35,361 nt of DNA from Gemmatimonadota bacterium (GTDB taxonomy: Bacteria; Gemmatimonadota; Gemmatimonadetes; Gemmatimonadales; GWC2-71-9), in the NCBI GenBank assembly GCA_029863245.1, contig JAOTVV010000006.1, positions 1 through 35,361 on the forward strand. Reading direction: 5' to 3'. The notes beneath the pieces were generated by a model. It was not told the origin of the DNA, did not search any database, and saw nothing but the letters and a program-made list of their open reading frames with translations. Each line of letters starts with the position of its first letter. Position 1 is the first letter of the stretch. Both the position numbers and the translations under genes were made by a program. This document shows, piece after piece, positions 14,607-22,246 of the stretch.

Positions 14607-15260
14607 ATGGCCGGGAAGGTCCGATACTACGAAAGCGCCTCTCTCCGGATCTCGTACGACGTCGAGCGATGCATCCACGCAGCCGAGTGCGTGCGTCGCC
14701 TGCCGGACGTGTTCAACCCGGATCGCCGTCCGTGGGTCGATCCAGATCGAGCCACTGCGGATGCCATCGAAGAGACGATCGTTCACTGTCCGACGGGAGC
14801 ACTCCACTGCGAGCGGTTGACCGGTGGCAGCGAGGAGCGACCTGATCCGGACAACACGGTAGCAGTCTCTCCGGACGGCCCGCTCTACCTTCGCGGGCGG
14901 GTCCGGGTGAGCGCCGCGGATGGAGCCACGATGCTGGACGACTACCGAGTGGCGCTCTGCCGCTGCGGCGCATCCGCCATCAAGCCGCTGTGTGACGGGA
15001 AGCATCTTGCGATCGGGTTCCAGGATACCGGCGGTGTTCGGGAGGCGACGGGATCGAGCGACGCCGCCGCAGGAGGAGCGGTAACGGTCAGCCCGCAACC
15101 CAATGGCCCGAACATCGTGCGCGGCGCGTTTTACCTGGTGGACGGTCGAGGAACCCGCTGCTCTCGCTACGAGAAGGCCGCCTTCTGTCGGTGCGGTCAC
15201 TCCAGGAACAGGCCCTTCTGCGACGGTTCCCACGTGTCGGCAGGGTTCCGTGCCGACTGA
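14607..15260 (+). CDS. YjdI-type iron-sulfur domain fused to two CDGSH domains
   Basis: This 217-residue protein carries three metal sites. Residues 1-75 match the YjdI/Fer4_19 mono-cluster domain, with C22, C28, C61 (in HCPTGA) and C68. The first CDGSH-type site is CRCGASAIKPLCDGKH (C118, C120, C129, H133). The second is CRCGHSRNRPFCDGSH (C194, C196, C205, H209). Each 3Cys-1His site should hold a redox-active, labile [2Fe-2S] cluster like mitoNEET. The likely role is electron or cluster transfer in the cytoplasm. GGAGGA six bases before ATG 14607 fixes the start. The next gene begins inside its last codons, so it heads a four-gene run ending in a decarboxylase. Confidence 0.93.
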   Translation: MAGKVRYYESASLRISYDVERCIHAAECVRRLPDVFNPDRRPWVDPDRATADAIEETIVHCPTGALHCERLTGGSEERPDPDNTVAVSPDGPLYLRGRVRVSAADGATMLDDYRVALCRCGASAIKPLCDGKHLAIGFQDTGGVREATGSSDAAAGGAVTVSPQPNGPNIVRGAFYLVDGRGTRCSRYEKAAFCRCGHSRNRPFCDGSHVSAGFRAD

Positions 15261-15945
15261 CGGCGTTCGCGGAGAAGAGCGGAACCCAGATCGCCCAGCC
15301 GTGGATCGAGCTGCGACGTTCTCGAGCGACGCCGGTCGCGTGTGGGACGCTCGCTACGCCAAGGCCGGATACGCCTACGGCACCGCTCCCAACGCATTCC
15401 TCACGTCCGTCGCGCACCATCTTCCCCCTGGCCGCGTACTGAGCCTCGGTGAGGGAGAGGGCAGAAACGCCACGTACCTCGCTGCGGAGGGCTGGAGCGT
15501 GCACTGTGTGGATGCCTCCGCGGTGGGACTCGATAAGGCACTCCGGCTCGCGACCGAAGCCCACGTCACGATAACGACCGAGGTCGTGGATCTCGCGGTG
15601 TACGACATCGGTCCAGCAACGTGGGACGGGATCGTCTCGATCTTCTGCCATCTACCGCCCGCTGCGCGGCGTCGCCTGCACCAACAGGTCGTCCGCGGCC
15701 TCAGGCCCGGGGGCGTACTGATCCTCGAGGCGTACACACCGCAGCAACTCGCGTACGGAACCGGCGGCCCACCCGTCGCCGACCTCCTTGTCACGCTCGA
15801 CGAGCTGCGCTCGGCGCTGGACGGTCTCGACTTCGTGATCGCACACGAGCTGGAGCGCGACGTGCTCGAGGGACGACTCCACGTCGGCCGGAGCGCTGTG
15901 GTTCAAATCGTAGGAAAGAAGCGCGACCCGGCGGCGCGCTCATGA
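15250..15945 (+). CDS. class I SAM-dependent methyltransferase, TehB-like
   Basis: This is a predicted 231-residue methyltransferase. The core starts at VWDARYAKAGYAYGTAPNAFL, a characteristic opening, followed by motif I VLSLGEGEGRNATYLAAEGWSVHCVDASAVGLDKA with the acidic ribose ligand, WDGIVSIFCHLPP as motif IV, and LRPGGVLILEAYTPQQL. Relatives include tellurite-resistance TehB and other small-molecule methyltransferases; the acceptor here is unknown. I chose GTG 15250 because AGGG precedes it and it overlaps the iron-sulfur gene's end by 11 bases. GTG 15340, directly before WDARY, is the shorter option. Its stop overlaps the next start (ATGA). Linkage to an aromatic amino acid decarboxylase makes an amine substrate thinkable, but this is speculation. 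Confidence 0.88.
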   Translation: MPTDGVRGEERNPDRPAVDRAATFSSDAGRVWDARYAKAGYAYGTAPNAFLTSVAHHLPPGRVLSLGEGEGRNATYLAAEGWSVHCVDASAVGLDKALRLATEAHVTITTEVVDLAVYDIGPATWDGIVSIFCHLPPAARRRLHQQVVRGLRPGGVLILEAYTPQQLAYGTGGPPVADLLVTLDELRSALDGLDFVIAHELERDVLEGRLHVGRSAVVQIVGKKRDPAARS

Positions 15946-16901
15946 TGCGACTCTGGCTCGTGCTCACCTTCGCCCTCACCGCGTGTCAGAACGGGTCGGG
16001 AAGCGGATCCATACGCCTCACCTGGCGTCCCGTCGACTCGGTCAACGTAGACCTGCCACCGGGCATCCGGGTGTTCGCTGGGCACAGCAGCATCCCGCCG
16101 GTCCGCGCCTGGGCCGTGCGCATCAATGAGCCCGATCCCCAGCTCGTCACCCGCGTCCGGCTCTCCAGTGATGCTGATGACGGTCGCGAGACGTTGACCA
16201 GCTTCGCCACTGGCGACGACGTGTGCGTTGCCGTCAACGGTGGGTACTTCGCGATGGACCGCACGCCCTCGGTGCATGCGGGACTGTTGCTCGTGGAAAA
16301 CCACTTGGTCGCCCCGGCCACCCGAGCGGTCGAGCGGGACGCTCAGACGTACGAGGCCGCTCGTGCGGCCATCGGATTCACGAACGATGATGAGATCGAG
16401 ATCACTTGGGCGACCACGAGAGGGGACACGTTGCTCGCTTGGCCGGACCCGCCGGCGCACGCGCCCGGCATGCCGGCAGCGGTCGATTCGGCGTTGGCGC
16501 GCCCCTGGAACGTGCGCGACGCCGTTGGCGCCGGTCCCATGCTCGTCGTCGACGGTGCGGTCCGTGTGACGACCGACGAAGAGATATTCTTCGGCAGTGC
16601 GATACCGAGGACGCATCCCCGCACTGCCGTCGGTCGCACGGCCGATGGGGACCTGATCCTGCTCGTGGTCGATGGCCGCCAGCCGGCGAGCCGTGGCGTG
16701 GACCTGGTGGAGCTGGCCACCATCATGCGTGACCTTGGCGCCGAACGCGCCTTGAATCTCGACGGAGGAGGGTCTTCGGCACTCGTCGTGCGAGGACGGC
16801 TCCTCAACCGCCCCCTCGGCGACACGACGCAGCGCGAGGTGGTGTCGGCACTGGTCACCTACTGCCCCGGGCAGGCACGCGGAGATCAGCAGATACCGTG
16901 A
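15942..16901 (+). CDS. phosphodiester glycosidase (NAGPA) domain lipoprotein
   Basis: This 319-residue protein begins MMRLWLVLTFALTACQNGSG, a lipoprotein signal with lipobox L-T-A-C and Cys near residue 15, so it is anchored at the membrane. The rest matches the NAGPA (phosphodiester glycosidase, PF09992-type) domain: VCVAVNGGYFAMD, VGAGPMLVVDG, THPRTAVGRTADGDLILLVVDGRQPASRGVDLVELATIMRDLGAERALNLDGGGSSALVV, the last being the family hallmark. Known members hydrolyse N-acetylglucosamine phosphodiesters or act on envelope polysaccharides. The start overlaps the methyltransferase stop and the stop overlaps the decarboxylase start by four bases each. Two adjacent ATGs are possible. Confidence 0.92.
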   Translation: MMRLWLVLTFALTACQNGSGSGSIRLTWRPVDSVNVDLPPGIRVFAGHSSIPPVRAWAVRINEPDPQLVTRVRLSSDADDGRETLTSFATGDDVCVAVNGGYFAMDRTPSVHAGLLLVENHLVAPATRAVERDAQTYEAARAAIGFTNDDEIEITWATTRGDTLLAWPDPPAHAPGMPAAVDSALARPWNVRDAVGAGPMLVVDGAVRVTTDEEIFFGSAIPRTHPRTAVGRTADGDLILLVVDGRQPASRGVDLVELATIMRDLGAERALNLDGGGSSALVVRGRLLNRPLGDTTQREVVSALVTYCPGQARGDQQIP

Positions 16902-18340
16902 CGAGTGACATGCCGCCCCGACACATGACACCCGAGGAGTTCCGCGCGGCCGGTCATGCCGTGATCGATTGGGTGGCACACTACCTCGAGATGCTGGAGC
17001 AGTACCCCGTGCTGGCACAGGTGGAGCCCGGAGCGATCCGTGACCGCCTTCCCGACACGCCGCCAAGTGAAGGAGAGCCGCTCGAGGCCATCCTGGCCGA
17101 CCTCGACACGATCATCCTCCCCGGCATCACCCACTGGCAGTCACCCCGGTTCTTCGGCTACTTCCCGGCAAATGCCTCGCCTCCGGCGATCCTCGGTGAC
17201 CTCGTGTCGTCGGGTCTCGGCGTGCAAGGCATGCTTTGGTCGACGAGCCCCGCGTGTACGGAACTCGAGACCCACGTGCTCGACTGGCTCGTCGATCTCC
17301 TGGGGTTACCGCCGGCATTCAGGTCGTCGGCCAGTGGAGGCGGCGTGATCCAGGATACGGCGTCCTCCGCCACGCTCTGCGCGATGCTCGCTGCCCGGGA
17401 GCGCACAACCGATTTTGCCACCAACCGTCATGGCGTCGATCGCCCATTGACGGCCTACGCGTCCTCCCAGGCGCATTCGTCCGTCGAGAAGGCCATCGCG
17501 ATCGCCGGCGTCGGCAAGGATCGGTTGCGGCTCATCGAGGTCGACGACCACTTCGCCATGCGCCCGGACATGCTCGAGCGAGCGATCCGAGCCGACCTCG
17601 ACGCCGGGCTCACTCCATTCTTCGTGTGCGCCACGGTTGGCACCACATCGGTTACGGCAATCGACCCCGTGGCGGCGATCGGGACGATCTGCCGACACCA
17701 CGGACTCTGGCTCCACGTGGATGCCGCCCTCGCCGGAAGCGCGGCTATCTGTCCCGAATTCCGTTGGGTCCATGACGGCGTGGAGTTGGCAGACAGCTAC
17801 TGCTTCAACCCGCACAAGTGGCTGCTCACCAATTTCGATTGCGACTGCCTCTACGTCGCGGACCGGGAACCGCTCATCAAGGCGCTGAGTGTCGTGCCCG
17901 AATATCTTCGCAACGTGGCCACGGAGTCGGGAGCCGTGTTCGACTACCGAGATTGGCACGTGCCGTTGGGACGCCGGTTCCGCGCACTGAAGCTGTGGTT
18001 CGTGCTCCGGCACTATGGCGTCGCCGGGCTGCAGCGACATATCCGACACCATGTGCAACTGGCCCGCACCGTGGCAGACTGGGTGCGAGACGATCCGGCA
18101 TTCGAGCTCGTAGCCCCGGTCCCCTTGAACCTCGTATGCTTCCGCCACCGGGGGGACGACGCCTTCAACGAGGCCCTGCTGAGCCGGCTCAACGCCTCGG
18201 GAGAACTGTTCCTGACACACACCAAGCTCGGCGGTCGCCTGGTCCTGCGATTGGCGATTGGCGGGACGTACACCGAACAGCGTCACGTACAAGCGGCGTG
18301 GGACACCATTCGTGCCTCCGCGCGTGCGCTCTCCGGCTAG
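16898..18340 (+). CDS. PLP-dependent aromatic L-amino acid decarboxylase
   Basis: This 480-residue group II decarboxylase removes CO2 from an aromatic L-amino acid (Trp, Tyr, Phe or DOPA) to give the amine. The N-terminal segment (EEFRAAGHAVIDWVAHYLE) is the family's domain-swapped arm. HWQSPRFFGYFPANASPPAILGDLVSSGLGVQGMLWSTSPACTELE is highly typical. SGGGVIQDTASSATLCAMLAARE starts the PLP-phosphate region. HVDAALAGSA holds the Asp that contacts the pyridine nitrogen, and NPHKWLLTNFDC contains the Schiff-base Lys307. The mobile catalytic loop appears intact. GTG 16898 overlaps the previous stop; ATG 16910 is an alternative. Substrate preference cannot be read from sequence. Confidence 0.95.
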   Translation: MTSDMPPRHMTPEEFRAAGHAVIDWVAHYLEMLEQYPVLAQVEPGAIRDRLPDTPPSEGEPLEAILADLDTIILPGITHWQSPRFFGYFPANASPPAILGDLVSSGLGVQGMLWSTSPACTELETHVLDWLVDLLGLPPAFRSSASGGGVIQDTASSATLCAMLAARERTTDFATNRHGVDRPLTAYASSQAHSSVEKAIAIAGVGKDRLRLIEVDDHFAMRPDMLERAIRADLDAGLTPFFVCATVGTTSVTAIDPVAAIGTICRHHGLWLHVDAALAGSAAICPEFRWVHDGVELADSYCFNPHKWLLTNFDCDCLYVADREPLIKALSVVPEYLRNVATESGAVFDYRDWHVPLGRRFRALKLWFVLRHYGVAGLQRHIRHHVQLARTVADWVRDDPAFELVAPVPLNLVCFRHRGDDAFNEALLSRLNASGELFLTHTKLGGRLVLRLAIGGTYTEQRHVQAAWDTIRASARALSG

Positions 18341-18380
18341 CGGCAATGAGTACCAGCGCTCACCTCGTTCGGCGGCCGTC

Positions 18381-18773
18381 ATGACACCGCGGAGTCTCGG
18401 GTTCATGCCGCGACTTCACCGGTGGCTCGTCCTGATCGGCCTCTTCATGATGGCAAGCCCATTCCTGCTTACTCTCGTCTCGCGCAGTTCCCTGCGCTCC
18501 AACGGCGCCTGGGCTGCCGGCCTCGAACGGCGGGTCGATTCACTGATCGAAGTGGGGCAAGGCGGGACGTCACCCGATTCAGCCGTCATCGCGATGGAGC
18601 TGTCGGCTGCAGGGCGTGGACTCGAGCGCGCGCGTCGGCACGTGACTCGCGCAGAGACGAGGCTCGAGACCCTGTGGCGCTGGAACGGCCAGGGACCGCT
18701 GCTCCTCGTGGCGGGAGCGATCCTCGTCTTCCTTGGATATCGCGTTTTCCGGTTCGAGCAATTCGGCGACTGA
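18381..18773 (+). CDS. small two-pass membrane protein, unknown function
   Basis: This 130-residue protein has one transmembrane segment near residues 16-34 (LVLIGLFMMASPFLLTLVS) and another near 106-123 (GPLLLVAGAILVFLGYRVF). Between them lies a polar, helical stretch of about 70 residues rich in Glu and Arg (LERRVDSLIE, ELSAAGRGLERARRHVTRAETRLETLWRW), probably coiled coil in the periplasm or cytoplasm. I recognise no family. The start is uncertain: ATG 18381 and ATG 18405 are both possible and neither has a strong ribosome site. It stands between the decarboxylase and the second DinB gene. Confidence 0.65.
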   Translation: MTPRSLGFMPRLHRWLVLIGLFMMASPFLLTLVSRSSLRSNGAWAAGLERRVDSLIEVGQGGTSPDSAVIAMELSAAGRGLERARRHVTRAETRLETLWRWNGQGPLLLVAGAILVFLGYRVFRFEQFGD

Positions 18774-18814
18774 CACGACGGTCCCGGCGCCCGGTGCGGA
18801 AAGGAGTCTGACCT

Positions 18815-19339
18815 ATGCAGTTCGACCTGAGTTCCGGGATGGCGGTGCTCAGCCGCACCCCGACGGTGCTCGATGCGCTACTCCGTGACCTGCCCGCGGA
18901 GTGGGTCAACGGCGCCGAAGGCCCCGATACTTGGAGCCCCTACGACGTCATCGGACACTTGATTCACGGCGAGGAAACCGACTGGATCCCGAGGGCGCGC
19001 ATCATCCTGGCTGAGGGAGACAACCATCCTTTCGAACCGTTCGATCGCTTCGCGCAGAAGGAGAAGTCGTCGGGTCGGACGTTGCACGACCTGCTCGACG
19101 AGTTTCGTCGGCTGCGGGGCGAGAATCTCGAAACGCTCGCCTCATGGACACTGAGCGCAACCGATCTGGAGCGGCGTGGCCGCCATCCCGAGCTTCGCGT
19201 CGTAACGCTGCGTCAGATGCTCGCCTCCTGGGTCGCCCACGACTTGGGTCACATCGGACAGATCGTTCGCGTGATGGCGAAGCAGTATGCCGAGGCGGTG
19301 GGGCCGTGGAAAGCATACATGTCCGTGTTTCGGCCCTGA
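18815..19339 (+). CDS. DinB family protein (second copy type)
   Basis: This is a 174-residue DinB/DinB_2 four-helix bundle protein. TWSPYDVIGHLIHGEETDW carries the first His(s) and the acidic patch of helix 2. LRQMLASWVAHDLGHIGQIVRVMAKQYAEAVGPWKAYMSVFRP has the H-x3-H pair followed by HIGQ and the usual C-terminal W-x-x-Y. The metal site is therefore complete. Function in this branch is unknown; many are stress or thiol related. GGAG about ten bases upstream supports ATG 18815. A 6-bp hairpin (19346-19363) follows the stop. It is not a recent duplicate of the DinB at 12584; identity looks limited to the motif. Confidence 0.92.
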   Translation: MQFDLSSGMAVLSRTPTVLDALLRDLPAEWVNGAEGPDTWSPYDVIGHLIHGEETDWIPRARIILAEGDNHPFEPFDRFAQKEKSSGRTLHDLLDEFRRLRGENLETLASWTLSATDLERRGRHPELRVVTLRQMLASWVAHDLGHIGQIVRVMAKQYAEAVGPWKAYMSVFRP

Positions 19340-19487
19340 CGATCGGTGTCCCCGAAGTGGGACATCAACGGGCAGACGAGGACGACGGCACTTACCCGTA
19401 ACCCAACTACTACAAACAACTTAGCTTACCATCCGTAGCGGGCACACCCTTTGCCTCCATGGTCGCTGGGACTCACTGGAGGGTGTC

Positions 19488-20201
19488 ATGTCTCGCAGTC
19501 GTCTGATTATGGGTTTGGCGTTGGCCATTGGGTTCGCCGGTCTACCTGGCACGATCGCCGCACAGCACCTGCGCGTGCTCCCTCCCCGTCACATGCTGGG
19601 TATCAACGGCACCGTCGTCCGACCGGTCGGAGAGTTCCAGCAATTCGTCGACTGGGGAGGTGGGCTCGGCATGTACGGCGTCGTCAACCTCTCGCCGGAC
19701 GGGCTCGTCGGTCTTCGGTTCGACGGATCGTTCGTCATCTACGGCCACGAGCGCTACGCGACACCGCTGAGCCCCTGGGTACCTCGAGTGTGGGTCGACG
19801 TGAACACCGACAACATGATTCTGAGTTTTGGCCTCGGCCCGCAGCTCACGTTCGGTAACGGACCGATTCGGCCCTATGTGTTCGGCACGGCCGGGTTGGC
19901 CTACTTCACCACCGTGTCGTCGGTCAAGGGTGCCGATAACCTCGACGCCTTTGCCCAGAGCACCAACTTCGACGACGTCACCGCGGCGCTCACCGGAGGC
20001 GCCGGCATGCTGTTCCGTCTCACACGAGGCCGACATCCAGTGTCGCTCGATCTCTCGGTACAGTCCACCCATCACGGAGAGGCGGACTACCTGCGGCGCG
20101 GAAGTATCGTTGAGAATCCCGATGGCTCGCTGACGCTGTACCCAATACGCAGTGAGACGAACATCGTCACGTTCCGCGCGGGGATCGCGATCGGTCTCTA
20201 A
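19488..20201 (+). CDS. outer-membrane beta-barrel protein
   Basis: This 237-residue exported protein has signal peptide MSRSRLIMGLALAIGFAGLP-GTIAA with cleavage before QHLRV, near residue 25. The mature part alternates hydrophobic residues in many short strands (MLGINGTVVRPVGEFQQF, GGGLGMYGVVNL, LVGLRFDGSFVIYGHE, MILSFGLGPQLTF, IRPYVFGTAGLAYF, AALTGGAGMLFRL, VSLDLSVQSTHHGE, IVTFRAGIAIGL) and ends in a hydrophobic residue, as eight-stranded OmpA/OmpX-type barrels do. It is probably an outer-membrane barrel of unknown cargo. GGAGG seven bases ahead fixes the start. The gap 19340-19487 ahead of it is AT-richer near 19390-19435 and probably contains its promoter, though I cannot fix the boxes. 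Confidence 0.85.
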   Translation: MSRSRLIMGLALAIGFAGLPGTIAAQHLRVLPPRHMLGINGTVVRPVGEFQQFVDWGGGLGMYGVVNLSPDGLVGLRFDGSFVIYGHERYATPLSPWVPRVWVDVNTDNMILSFGLGPQLTFGNGPIRPYVFGTAGLAYFTTVSSVKGADNLDAFAQSTNFDDVTAALTGGAGMLFRLTRGRHPVSLDLSVQSTHHGEADYLRRGSIVENPDGSLTLYPIRSETNIVTFRAGIAIGL

Positions 20202-20228
20202 GGAATCGCCTCCGTCATCGGATTGGGC

Positions 20229-20266
20229 GCGCGTCCCCGTCGGCCTTCGGGTCGGCGGGGACGCGC
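20229..20266 (+). terminator. long UUCG-capped hairpin, probable terminator
   Basis: A perfect 11-bp stem (20229-20239 with 20256-20266) continues through six more pairs, two of them G-T wobbles, to a C-TTCG-G tetraloop. It starts 28 bases after the barrel gene's stop. There is no T-run after it. It separates the barrel gene from the SPFH promoter. Confidence 0.7.
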
Positions 20267-20316
20267 CCCGTTATGGGGCCACGGCAGTCACCCAAAGCGA
20301 GCACGGTGCGACCGAC

Positions 20317-20345
20317 TTGACACGGAGCTATCTTCATGCTATCAT
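20317..20345 (+). promoter_or_regulatory. sigma70-type promoter of the SPFH operon
   Basis: TTGACA (20317-20322) matches the -35 consensus exactly and TATCAT (20340-20345) is a good -10, with an ideal 17-base spacer. It lies 27 bases before the SPFH start codon, giving a very short leader. This is the best promoter in the window. The -10 overlaps a palindrome. Confidence 0.75.
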
Positions 20346-20353
20346 ATTGATAG
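20339..20353. promoter_or_regulatory. operator-like palindrome over the SPFH promoter -10
   Basis: CTATCA-TAT-TGATAG is a perfect 15-base palindrome covering the -10 box and the likely transcription start. A protein bound here would block the promoter. The ribbon-helix-helix protein encoded in the same operon is an obvious candidate, by inference only. Confidence 0.5.
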
Positions 20354-20371
20354 ACCATTTCGGAGGTGGCA

Positions 20372-21241
20372 ATGATTCGCGAGAACCAGCGGCAGGCCGC
20401 TTCGGGATACATCGCCCTGACGGGACTACTGGTTGCTACGGCGGTAGTTGGGTACTGGTTCTACACGGCCGTACTTGCGGAGAGTCCGGGGCAGATCGTG
20501 GCCGCAGTCGTGGTGTTCACCGTGCTCATGTTCCTGTTTGCGGGGCTCTTCGTCGTGAACCCCAACGAGGCCCGTGTGCTGCAGCTCTTCGGCAAGTATG
20601 TGGGAAGCGTGAAGACACCGGGACTGCGATACGCCAACCCGTTCTACACGAAGCGCAAGATCTCCCTTCGCGTGCGCAACTTCGAGACCGGCAAGCTCAA
20701 GGTAAACGACTGCAACAGTAACCCAATCGAGATTGCTGCAGTGGTCGTCTGGCGGGTGATCGACTCCGCGGAGGCGCTCTTCGAAGTCGACGACTACGAA
20801 GAGTACGTGCACGTGCAGAGTGAATCGGCGCTTCGCGGGCTGGCGACCCGGTATCCGTACGACGCGCACGAAACCGAGGACACGGCGCTCACCAGCCACA
20901 CCGCGCAGATCGCCGAGCAGCTGCAGGTCGAGATCCAGGAGCGGCTGCAGAAGGCGGGAGTCGATGTCATCGAAGCACGGATCAGTCATCTCGCCTACGC
21001 ACCCGAGATCGCCCATGCCATGCTTCAGCGTCAGCAGGCGAGCGCCATCATCGCAGCGCGACGGAAGATCGTCGACGGCGCCGTCGGGATGGTGGAGATG
21101 GCCCTCGAGCAGCTGGCTGACAAGTCGATCATCGATCTCGATGAGGAGCGCAGGGCCTCGATGGTGAGCAACTTGCTGGTCGTGCTTTGCTCCGACCGAG
21201 GCACTCAGCCGGTCGTGAACACGGGATCATTGTACCAGTAG
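20372..21241 (+). CDS. SPFH/band-7 family membrane protein
   Basis: This is a 289-residue membrane protein of the stomatin/prohibitin/flotillin type. Two N-terminal hydrophobic helices (about residues 13-35 and 42-63) precede the SPFH domain, which starts at [31 protein letters not shown] and runs through [52 protein letters not shown] and [23 protein letters not shown] helical tail ([29 protein letters not shown]) allows oligomer assembly. Such proteins form large membrane rings and organise microdomains or regulate membrane proteases. GGAGG five bases before ATG 20372 sets the start. A small ribbon-helix-helix gene follows after seven bases, the same arrangement I recall from other genomes. 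Confidence 0.94.
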   Translation: MIRENQRQAASGYIALTGLLVATAVVGYWFYTAVLAESPGQIVAAVVVFTVLMFLFAGLFVVNPNEARVLQLFGKYVGSVKTPGLRYANPFYTKRKISLRVRNFETGKLKVNDCNSNPIEIAAVVVWRVIDSAEALFEVDDYEEYVHVQSESALRGLATRYPYDAHETEDTALTSHTAQIAEQLQVEIQERLQKAGVDVIEARISHLAYAPEIAHAMLQRQQASAIIAARRKIVDGAVGMVEMALEQLADKSIIDLDEERRASMVSNLLVVLCSDRGTQPVVNTGSLYQ

Positions 21242-21248
21242 GAATCTC

Positions 21249-21413
21249 GTGCCGAAGCGAAAGGCGTTTCTATTGCGTCTCGATCCGAAGACCTACGACG
21301 ACCTGGAACGCTGGGCCAAGGACGAGTTGCGAAGCGTCAACGGCCAGATCGAGTTCCTGCTGCGACGCTCGTTGCAGCAGGCCGGGCGGGCCCGAGACAA
21401 GAAGGAGCCCTGA
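21249..21413 (+). CDS. 54-residue Arc-like ribbon-helix-helix DNA-binding protein
   Basis: The GTG-started frame encodes (M)[19 protein letters not shown], then [20 protein letters not shown] and a basic tail. KAFLLRLDP is the beta strand of a ribbon-helix-helix fold, [12 protein letters not shown] is helix 1, and [18 protein letters not shown] is helix 2 with the N-G-Q-I-E-F-L-L pattern of Arc/HicB-type proteins. Dimers bind palindromic operators. AGGA precedes the GTG by about six bases, just inside the SPFH stop region, so the two genes are co-translated. No toxin gene is near, so it is not an evident toxin-antitoxin pair. It may regulate the operon through the palindrome at 20339. Confidence 0.88.
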   Translation: MPKRKAFLLRLDPKTYDDLERWAKDELRSVNGQIEFLLRRSLQQAGRARDKKEP

Positions 21414-21421
21414 GAATCGCG

Positions 21422-21464
21422 CCAGGGGCCGGCCTCACACCGACGAGGCCGGCCCCTGGTTTTT
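21422..21464 (+). terminator. strong intrinsic terminator of the SPFH operon
   Basis: A perfect 15-bp GC-rich stem (21422-21436 with 21445-21459) has an 8-base loop and is followed directly by TTTTT (21460-21464). It starts nine bases after the small gene's stop. On the other strand it lies just past the PadR stop but lacks a T-run, so it acts mainly on the plus strand. Confidence 0.92.
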
Positions 21465-21484
21465 CCCGCTGCGGTTGCCCCGAC

Positions 21485-22027
21485 CTACCCGACGAGTTCC
21501 TCCATTTCTTTCGCGGCCCGCTCCAGGATCTCCCGGATCTTCCCGCGCTTTGCCTCATCTTCACGGAGCTTCCACGCCGCCCGGTATGAATGGGTCGCCA
21601 GTCGCCCCATGAGCCTGGTCACTTCGGGCATGGGATCGGAGAACAGTCCGTCGAGTGTCTCTTCGATGCGATCGAAGATGTCCTCGACGGTCGACTTGTT
21701 TTCGTCGAGGAACTTGAGCCCCTCCTCGGTGATCGAATAGACCTTCTTCCCCTCCTGCTCTTCGCACTTCACGAGGCCCTCGTCCTCGAGCCACTGCAGT
21801 GTTGGGTACACCGTACCGGGCGAGGGCTTGTAGCACCCGTGGGTGTGTTGCTCCAGCTCTTTCATGACCTCGTAGCCATGCATTGGCCGATCTTTGAGCA
21901 GCTTGAGGATCACGTACTTCATGTCGCCGGACTCGAACCAGACGCGCCGGCGCCGACTGCCCTTCTGCCCACTGCGACCCCACCAGAAATCGGGGCCAAA
22001 TCCGAACATTCCTCCGCCGCTACGCAT
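21485..22027 (-). CDS. PadR family transcription regulator
   Basis: This is a 180-residue repressor. After a Gly/Arg/Trp-rich start (GGGMFGFGPDFWWGRSGQKGSRRRR) comes the PadR winged helix: MKYVILKLLKDRPMHGYEVMKELEQ, the helix-turn-helix with conserved MHGYE, then SPGTVYPTLQWLEDEGLVKCEEQEGKKVYSITEEGLKFLDE with the Y-P-x-L-x-x-L-E-x-E-G-L signature and the wing. The C-terminal helices (IREILERAAKEMEEL) form the dimer. PadR proteins respond to phenolics, drugs or envelope stress. GAGGTG seven bases upstream supports the ATG. It converges on the SPFH operon and diverges from the M14 peptidase gene. A near-perfect palindrome covers its promoter, indicating autorepression. Confidence 0.95.
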   Translation of the reverse strand: MRSGGGMFGFGPDFWWGRSGQKGSRRRRVWFESGDMKYVILKLLKDRPMHGYEVMKELEQHTHGCYKPSPGTVYPTLQWLEDEGLVKCEEQEGKKVYSITEEGLKFLDENKSTVEDIFDRIEETLDGLFSDPMPEVTRLMGRLATHSYRAAWKLREDEAKRGKIREILERAAKEMEELVG

Positions 22028-22064
22028 GGCACACCTCGCTGCGATATGTTTAGATATATCGTCC

Positions 22065-22108
22065 AGATGTTACGTACGTAATATCTTACGATATATCTTA
22101 ATTGTCAA
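22065..22108 (-). promoter_or_regulatory. padR promoter with overlapping palindromic operator
   Basis: On the minus strand TTGACA (22108-22103) and GATATT (22085-22080) lie 17 bases apart. A 22-base palindrome (22065-22086; arms AGATGTTACGT and ACGTAATATCT on the plus strand, one mismatch) covers the -10 and start region. GATATATCG (22053-22061) and CGATATATC (22089-22097) form an outer inverted repeat with nearly the same centre. The AT-rich block stands out from its surroundings. PadR binding here is inferred from position. Confidence 0.7.
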
Positions 22109-22246
22109 CAGCCCAAGACCCGCGCCATCGGGGGGGTCGGCCATCTTGGCGCCTCACCGCACCCCACACGTCACCGCCGGCCCTCGCGTCGGTCTCTCAC
22201 GTGGCATAGGTTTGGGCGCCGTATTCCTCTCCCAAAAGGTTGAACC

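Noticed and set aside
15903..17066. 387-codon minus-strand open frame
   Set aside because: It is antisense to the NAGPA lipoprotein and decarboxylase genes and shows no recognisable domain.
17306..18406. 366-codon minus-strand open frame
   Set aside because: It is the shadow of the decarboxylase gene.
12584..19339. Tandem duplication giving two DinB genes
   Set aside because: The two proteins share only the metal-binding motif pattern and are 6 kb apart, so recent duplication is not supported.
21249..21413. Toxin-antitoxin system based on the Arc-like protein
   Set aside because: No toxin-sized partner lies beside it; both neighbours are an SPFH protein and a terminator.
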